A DNA stretch of 60,562 nucleotides from an uncultured Nodularia sp. (lineage in GTDB: Bacteria > Cyanobacteriota > Cyanobacteriia > Cyanobacteriales > Nostocaceae): the NCBI GenBank assembly GCA_903911355.1, contig CAIWDD010000003.1, positions 1 to 60,562 of the forward strand, in the 5' to 3' direction. The notes beneath the pieces are model-generated. The model did not search any database. It was not told where the DNA came from and saw only the letters and a program-made list of their open reading frames with translations. The position numbers were made by a program, and so were the translations under genes. Shown here piece after piece: positions 55,992 to 60,562 of the stretch (position 1 is its first letter; every line of letters starts with the position of its first letter).

Positions 55992-58196
55992 ATGCCCTCT
56001 TACGAAGAAGACCAAGACGAAATTAATTTAGAACAGTATTGGCTGACTATAAAAAGACGGTGGTTGCTCATAGTCACCATAGCCACCTCTGTGTTTGGTC
56101 TCACGGCCTTTTATACTTTTGCTCAAAAGCCGATTTATCAAGCCGAGGGGCAGCTGATTTTTGATAAGCAAAGTAGTGTGTCTCTCACAGGAGTAAGTGA
56201 GCGACTCGGAGAACTCAGTGGTGTGGGAAGTGCCTCTAACCCTTTAGACACCCAAGCCGAAATTATCCGCTCTCACCCGCTGATTCAAACAACTATTGAT
56301 GCCTTGCAACTGAAAAATGAGGATGGAGAACCTTTAAAAGTCACTAGTTTTTTGCGTAACCTCACAGTCAGCACTATCCGAGGTACGGATATTTTGCAGC
56401 TTTCCTACCGTAGTATTGATCCTGAAGAAGCTAAAGCGGTAGTCAATCAATTGATGTCCGCTTATCTGGATAATAACGTGCTGACCAACCGTTCCCAGGC
56501 TACCGCAGCACGGCAATTTTTAAGCCAGGAGCTACCCAAGGTGGAAGCACAAGTTGCAGAAGCAGAATTAGCACTACGTCAGTTTAAAGAAAAATACGAG
56601 GTTGTATTCCTAGAAGAAGAAGCTAAACAAGGAGTTGAAAGACTCTATGAAATATCTAACCAGATCACTCTACTACGGGCGAGGTTGGTAGATGTTAACA
56701 GTCGTTCTGCTGCTTTGCAAAATCAGTTGGCATTGACTACACAGCAAGCTGTGTCCCTGAGTAATTTGAGTCAGTCAACGGCAGTACAACAAGTGCTGTC
56801 AGAATACCAGAAGATTCAAGACCAGTTAGCGGTGGAAAGGTCAAGGTTAACAGATGAACATCCCACAATTGTCAACTTACTAGAAAAGGAAGAAGCTCTC
56901 AAAGCACAGTTGGAACAAAGAGTCATCCAAACTCTGGGTAGTTCACAACCGATTCCAGACCGGGATTTACAAATAGGACAACTTAGGCAATCCTTAACTG
57001 CTAATTTGGTGCAAGTGGAAGTAGAAAGGTTGGGATTGGCAAATCAAGTTAATGTATTAACAGAAGCATTTAGAGTCGATCAAGCCCGCCTGAAAAGCAT
57101 ACCCAGACTCGAACAACAGCAGTTACGGCTACAGCGCGAGCTACAAGTAGCACGAACAATCTACGAACAAATGCTGGGAAGATTCCAAGAAATACAAGTA
57201 GTGGAAAACCAAAATGTTGGTAATGCTAGGATTATTTCTGAAGCTTTAGCGCCCGAAGAATCGGTTTCTCCTCGTATCGCTCTAAATTTGGCACTAGGGG
57301 GATTTTTAGGGGTATTTTTAGCTTTTGGCTCGGCTTTATTCCTGGATGCTATAGACAAGTCTGTAAAAACAGCCGAGGAAGCCGAGCGTTTGTTCGGGTA
57401 TCCTTTGTTGGGTGCAATTCCTCAGTTAGACCCTCAAGAGGGGACAACGGAATTACCATTACTGGATAACCCCTATTCGGGAGTGAATTCCGCTTTTGAA
57501 ATGCTGCAAATCAACCTTGGTTTTACTCTTTCTGACAAGGAACTCAAGGTGATTGTGGTTAGTAGTTGTTTACCCAGTGAGGGTAAATCTTTTGTTACAG
57601 CTAATTTGGCATTGGCTACCGCTCAGATGGGACGGCGAGTGCTATTGATTGATGCAGATATGCGTCGCCCCCGTCAACATGAGGTGTGGAAAAAACGTAA
57701 CTTGATGGGTTTAAGTGATATTTTGGCGGGACAGGCTTATTTAGCACAAACTGCTCAGGAAATATCGGTAAATCTGGAGTTGCTAACTGCTGGTACCATA
57801 CCCCCTAACGCGGCTGCATTATTGGATTCTCGGCGGATGGAGGAGTTAATAAAACAAGCATCCCAAGATTATGATTGTGTGATTATTGACACTCCACCTT
57901 TGAGATTGATTGCCGATGCCACAATTATCGGCAAAATCGCAGATGGAATCTTGTTAGTTTCTCGTCCTGGTGTGGTGAACTCTGATGCTATTATAACAAC
58001 AAAGGCATTGTTAGTCAATTCACAGTTACCGGTGTTGGGTATGGTGGTTAATGGTATATCTAGTAAGAGCAGTTATTACCACAACAATTATTACCACTAT
58101 TCTCACTATAATAATTCCAGAAATGCCACAAGGAAGAGGGATAAGATTCAGTCGCAATTAAAAGCAATTACGGGGAAATGGTTAAATAAAAATTGA
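55992..58196 (+). CDS. Polysaccharide co-polymerase / tyrosine autokinase (Wzc/GumC type), copy 2
   Basis: The protein has 734 residues, a close paralogue of the gene at 41416 throughout (N-terminal QDEINLEQYWLTIKRRWLLI; long identical runs in the coiled coil). The BY-kinase has Walker A PSEGKS near 527-532, LLIDADMRRPR and CVIIDTPP, and a tyrosine cluster SSYYHNNYYHYSHYNN. The first has six tyrosines in its tail, and so does this one. Divergence is strongest in the tail and in the region after the second helix (PQLDPQEGTTELP versus PRLSRDQNTAELP). It could control a second polymer or replace copy 1 under other conditions. Confidence 0.95.
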   Translation: MPSYEEDQDEINLEQYWLTIKRRWLLIVTIATSVFGLTAFYTFAQKPIYQAEGQLIFDKQSSVSLTGVSERLGELSGVGSASNPLDTQAEIIRSHPLIQTTIDALQLKNEDGEPLKVTSFLRNLTVSTIRGTDILQLSYRSIDPEEAKAVVNQLMSAYLDNNVLTNRSQATAARQFLSQELPKVEAQVAEAELALRQFKEKYEVVFLEEEAKQGVERLYEISNQITLLRARLVDVNSRSAALQNQLALTTQQAVSLSNLSQSTAVQQVLSEYQKIQDQLAVERSRLTDEHPTIVNLLEKEEALKAQLEQRVIQTLGSSQPIPDRDLQIGQLRQSLTANLVQVEVERLGLANQVNVLTEAFRVDQARLKSIPRLEQQQLRLQRELQVARTIYEQMLGRFQEIQVVENQNVGNARIISEALAPEESVSPRIALNLALGGFLGVFLAFGSALFLDAIDKSVKTAEEAERLFGYPLLGAIPQLDPQEGTTELPLLDNPYSGVNSAFEMLQINLGFTLSDKELKVIVVSSCLPSEGKSFVTANLALATAQMGRRVLLIDADMRRPRQHEVWKKRNLMGLSDILAGQAYLAQTAQEISVNLELLTAGTIPPNAAALLDSRRMEELIKQASQDYDCVIIDTPPLRLIADATIIGKIADGILLVSRPGVVNSDAIITTKALLVNSQLPVLGMVVNGISSKSSYYHNNYYHYSHYNNSRNATRKRDKIQSQLKAITGKWLNKN

Positions 58197-58574
58197 TACT
58201 GCCCTTGATTTACCTCAAAGTAGCCCCCCTCCCATCCGCACAGAGCGATGTTTTAGACAAGTAACAAAACAAACATTATAGAAGACAGGATGAAATTTAT
58301 GTCCTAAAAATCACAAATATGCTTTAATGTAAAATGTAAGTTTCACGGTGTGGCATATTCTCAAGTATATGTTATAACCATTTGTAACTAAAACAATCCG
58401 GTGAAAAATGCTGTGATTTTCTGTGATTCGCTTGTAGCTGAAAAAATTAGTAAGTATGCTATTTTAAATGGCATACTCCTTTTTAAGAGTTGGGCTTCGA
58501 TGGTCTCAATTGATCTCAGTCCCTCTAAACGTAACCTTCGCAAGTTGTAGTTAGATTTAGCTGAGGAGGTCGAA
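58197..58574. other. Spacer between autokinase copy 2 and its small gene
   Basis: 378 bp without a gene. It contains a terminator-like hairpin at 58453-58477 followed by TTTTT, placed between the autokinase and the small gene at 58575. The latter therefore probably has a promoter of its own downstream, in the 58487-58560 stretch; no boxes could be assigned. The equivalent spacer after copy 1 is only 197 bp and shares only the ribosome-binding stretch. Confidence 0.5.
58453..58477 (+). terminator. Rho-independent-type terminator after autokinase copy 2
   Basis: AGTATGCTATTT (58453-58464) pairs with AAATGGCATACT (58466-58477) with one mismatch, and CCTTTTTAA follows. This fits a stem plus T-tract reading rightward. 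It should separate the autokinase transcript from the small gene at 58575. Confidence 0.6.
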
Positions 58575-59000
58575 TTGCGGAGAAGGTGTGACCGAAATCG
58601 GAAACGTTCAAAACGTAGGCATATTTATTGTCCTATCCATGGCTGTTATCTGGATAGCGTGAGTCAAAAATATAGACTTTTCGCCGACAAGGCAGGACAA
58701 TTACAGGAACGAGGCTTAAGTCGGCGGGCGGCATTATTGTCCATCGCCAATTACACAGCAGTACCCTTACAAGGAGAGTGGTTAGAGGCTTTTTGGTGTG
58801 AACAGTGTCAGGAAAAAAAGTGGTATTATGTATGTCAGTCAGATGATGGTAGATATAATATTTCTTTGGCACCCAAGGAACTTTGGCAACAGGTAACAGG
58901 AGTAATTGACCCTGACGGGAATCCTTCAGTGGGTGAGTTTACGCGGATAAATGCTAAACAACTTAACCATCATGCTCTCAATAATTTTTATTGTTTGTGA
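58575..59000 (+). CDS. Uncharacterised putative zinc-binding protein next to the autokinase, copy 2
   Basis: The protein has 141 residues from TTG 58575, with AGGAGGT at 58564-58570 exactly as in copy 1 at 43809. All five cysteines and the histidine of copy 1 are kept at the same positions (C5, C19, H22, C24, C75, C78), with no gaps over the common 129 residues and 88 identities by hand count. It has an extra tail (LNHHALNNFYCL). Function unknown; a terminator upstream suggests separate transcription. Confidence 0.8.
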   Translation: MRRRCDRNRKRSKRRHIYCPIHGCYLDSVSQKYRLFADKAGQLQERGLSRRAALLSIANYTAVPLQGEWLEAFWCEQCQEKKWYYVCQSDDGRYNISLAPKELWQQVTGVIDPDGNPSVGEFTRINAKQLNHHALNNFYCL

Positions 59001-59397
59001 ATGCACCCAAAGCCTCTGTTTCTAAGTCCGGTGTTTCCATTGTATGATACGAGGTGGGAGATGACAGGATTGAGAACATCACCTTGGTATGAGGAAATTA
59101 TGAATTCTGTTGACGGTTGACGGTTGACGGTTGACTGTACCAAGGGTCGATCTGCTTCTTTGTGCAGGGCTTCGCGATCGCCATTAAGTATGATTGAAAT
59201 CTCAGATTACATAGAATAAATATACGGGATAGTGCGATCGCCCCGCTGGACACATATGATCTAACTAATCAACCCAGAGCGAACACCGTCAAAAATATAA
59301 AAAATATATAATAGTATAATCAAATAACATAAATCCCCAAAAAGCGTCGGTCAGCAGGGAATATCACCTAAAACGCCGTGACACAGGTAAAGTAGAT
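59001..59397. other. 397-bp spacer with a GTTGACG heptamer array
   Basis: No gene seen. GTTGACG is repeated at 59109-59115, 59116-59122 and 59123-59129, then GTTGACT at 59130-59136, another heptamer type. Two HIP1-like GCGATCGC octamers follow near 59174 and 59233. The Uma2 gene begins at 59398. Confidence 0.7.
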
Positions 59398-60207
59398 ATG
59401 TACCAATATTCACCGCCCTTATCACCTCGGGAAGCCCTACCCACCATGTACGACTTACCCAGTGAAGACCCGGAGGAGCCTGGTTTGCCGGACGAATTTC
59501 ACCTACTACAACCAGAGTTACTGCGGCTGACCTTTCGCCCTCCCACTTATCAAGAGGAGGAGATATTCACAGCCAGTGACCTCAACTTATATTATGACCC
59601 CCGTCATCCCCAATGGTATAAACGTCCAGATTGGTTTGCGGTCTTGGGAGTATCCAGGCTTTATGATGGCAAAGATTTAAGGTTAAGTTATGTGACATGG
59701 CAGGAGGGAATTTACCCCTTTGTGGTAATAGAATTACTATCGCCAGGTACAGAAAAGGAAGACCTAGGGCGCAGTTTCAGGGAAGTGAACCAACCGCCTA
59801 ATAAGTGGACGGTGTATGAAAGAATGTTAAGGATTCCCTATTACATAGTATTTAATCGCTACACAGATGAGTTACAAGCCTTTGGGTTAGTAGTGAACGA
59901 ATATCAAGAGTTAAGCCCCCAAGGGTTAGGGGTATGGCTCAAAGAAGCTGAGTTAGGTTTAGGGTTATGGGAGGGGATTTATCAAGGGGTACATCGTCGC
60001 TGGTTGCGGTGGTATGACGGGGATGGGAATTGGATTCCTACACCTGTAGAACAGGAACGCCAACGGACTGAATTAGCCCAGCAACAAGCACAACAGGAAC
60101 GCCAACGGACTGAATTAGCCCAGCAACAAGCACAACAGGAACGCCAACGGGCTGAACGTCTGGCGGCTCACCTACGCAGTCTAGGGATTAACCCAGAGGA
60201 CATATAG
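59398..60207 (+). CDS. Uma2-family (DUF820) protein with 14-residue repeat tail
   Basis: The protein has 269 residues, start ATG with AGGTAAAG upstream. Uma2 signature: WYKRPDWFAVLGVSR, FVVIELLSPGTEKEDLG and YERMLRIPYYIVFNR. After ~residue 215 come in-frame 14-residue repeats (QERQRTELAQQQAQ) and the closing LAAHLRSLGINPEDI, like the tail of the Uma2 protein at 24130 (LEAQLKALGIEPGQ), so the two belong to one subfamily. The function is unknown; PD-(D/E)xK nuclease fold expected. Confidence 0.85.
   Translation: MYQYSPPLSPREALPTMYDLPSEDPEEPGLPDEFHLLQPELLRLTFRPPTYQEEEIFTASDLNLYYDPRHPQWYKRPDWFAVLGVSRLYDGKDLRLSYVTWQEGIYPFVVIELLSPGTEKEDLGRSFREVNQPPNKWTVYERMLRIPYYIVFNRYTDELQAFGLVVNEYQELSPQGLGVWLKEAELGLGLWEGIYQGVHRRWLRWYDGDGNWIPTPVEQERQRTELAQQQAQQERQRTELAQQQAQQERQRAERLAAHLRSLGINPEDI
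60052..60151. repeat. 42-bp in-frame tandem repeat within the Uma2 gene
   Basis: Units at 60052-60093 and 60094-60135 are identical, with a partial third to 60151. Each encodes 14 residues (two heptads), so the coiled-coil tail can change length without a frameshift, as in the 21-bp repeat of the other Uma2 gene. Confidence 0.9.
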
Positions 60208-60562
60208 CTAGGCTAAGGACTGTCAGGGCGCGATCGCTCAACCATGTGTATGATAACTAGATCGATCACTTTACAGCAGAACTCGCGGCGGTGCCACAGA
60301 ATCCCATCAGAGTCAAGCTAAAAAAGGGTATATCGGTATCAGAACAAGAAACCGATTTAAATTAACCTCCACCCTACCCCAAAACCAGGAAGACTCTTAA
60401 TTTATTTCCTGGATTGGTGAGAACTTGTACACCAACAGGCGATCGACCCTGAGAGGATGTTTGATAAGTCATGATTAGTATATCAACTATTGTTTGACCC
60501 CTCCCTAACCCTCCCCTTGTAAGGCTATCCATTACCCGGATCTTTCTTAACATTCGTGAGAG
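60208..60562. other. Right-end spacer, no gene seen
   Basis: 355 bp to the window edge. It contains one HIP1-like site (near 60229) and a partial element B (60453-60525). Short frames across 60270-60400 are broken by stops and have no recognisable protein pattern. Confidence 0.5.
60453..60525. mobile_element. Partial element B, inverted relative to the copy at 13229
   Basis: From GAGGATGTTTGATAAGTCATG the sequence follows, for about 70 bp with few mismatches, the reverse complement of the right half of element B copy 1 (13413 back to about 13345), including GACCCCTCCCTAACCCTCC. It breaks off at about 60525 inside the GC hairpin, before the heptamer core. It shows that the 13410 end is a true element boundary. 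Confidence 0.75.

Noticed and set aside
60260-60420. A basic stretch (KKGYIGIRTRNRFKL) that loosely recalls the N-terminus of cyanobacterial phage-type integrases
   Set aside because: Short, without a start codon or a catalytic domain, and the similarity is too weak to name.

Overview
The window looks like chromosomal DNA of a filamentous, probably heterocyst-forming (Nostocales-type) cyanobacterium. The evidence is the density of the HIP1 octamer (GCGATCGC), an ATP synthase beta-epsilon pair standing apart from the other subunits, AvaK-type proteins, a cyanobacterial Mrp operon headed by a CPA2 antiporter, and heptanucleotide tandem repeats of the kind described in heterocystous species. I do not assign a genus.

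Layout. 1-115 holds four 28-bp repeats, each with a perfect DnaA box. 180-3205 has a cysteine desulfurase and a lipoprotein that joins a phospholipase-D-type nuclease to an EF-hand-like loop and a ComEA-like helix-hairpin-helix. 3593-9603 is core energy and carbon metabolism: ATP synthase beta and epsilon, acetate kinase, transaldolase and an NAD-type GAPDH. 10110-14052 has small hypotheticals, a DUF4870 protein and three YsnF/AvaK (DUF2382) genes in a row. 14162-23946 is housekeeping: DUF1400 hydrolase, phosphohexomutase, RdgB, a CrtI/CrtISO-like oxidoreductase, an M41-like membrane peptidase without an AAA domain, and alaS. 24130-29617 is an accessory patch: a Uma2 protein, an MmeI-type restriction-methylation enzyme and an EgtD-like methyltransferase. 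29833-35127 is a minus-strand Mrp-type cation/proton antiporter operon, followed by a decayed STAS-domain remnant. 36179-38390 has an animal-type transketolase and a small protein.

38456-59000 is an exopolysaccharide locus. galE and a WbaP-like initiating sugar transferase run leftward. A tyrosine autokinase of the Wzc/GumC type, a flippase, a pyruvyl transferase, a nitroreductase, four glycosyltransferases, a Wzy-like polymerase/ligase, a hexapeptide acetyltransferase and a nucleotide-sugar epimerase run rightward. The locus ends in a second copy of the autokinase. Each autokinase is followed by a paralogous, uncharacterised small protein with a CPxHxC...CxxC cysteine/histidine pattern and a TTG start. 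The assembly genes are therefore bracketed by a duplicated 'autokinase + putative zinc protein' module. Together the genes would make the lipid-linked repeat unit, decorate it, flip it, and polymerise and export it under tyrosine-phosphorylation control.

Two families of short inverted-repeat (MITE-like) elements can be reconstructed. Element A is at 12092 and 35691, with a possible half copy at 1421. Element B is at 13229 and 54634, with a partial copy at 60453. Both carry the same GTTCCCT/AGGGAAC heptamer array in their interior, and the array length differs between copies. One element B copy appears to supply the stop codon of a glycosyltransferase gene. No tRNA, rRNA or CRISPR array was found. 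All family assignments come from reading motifs by eye; no searches were run.
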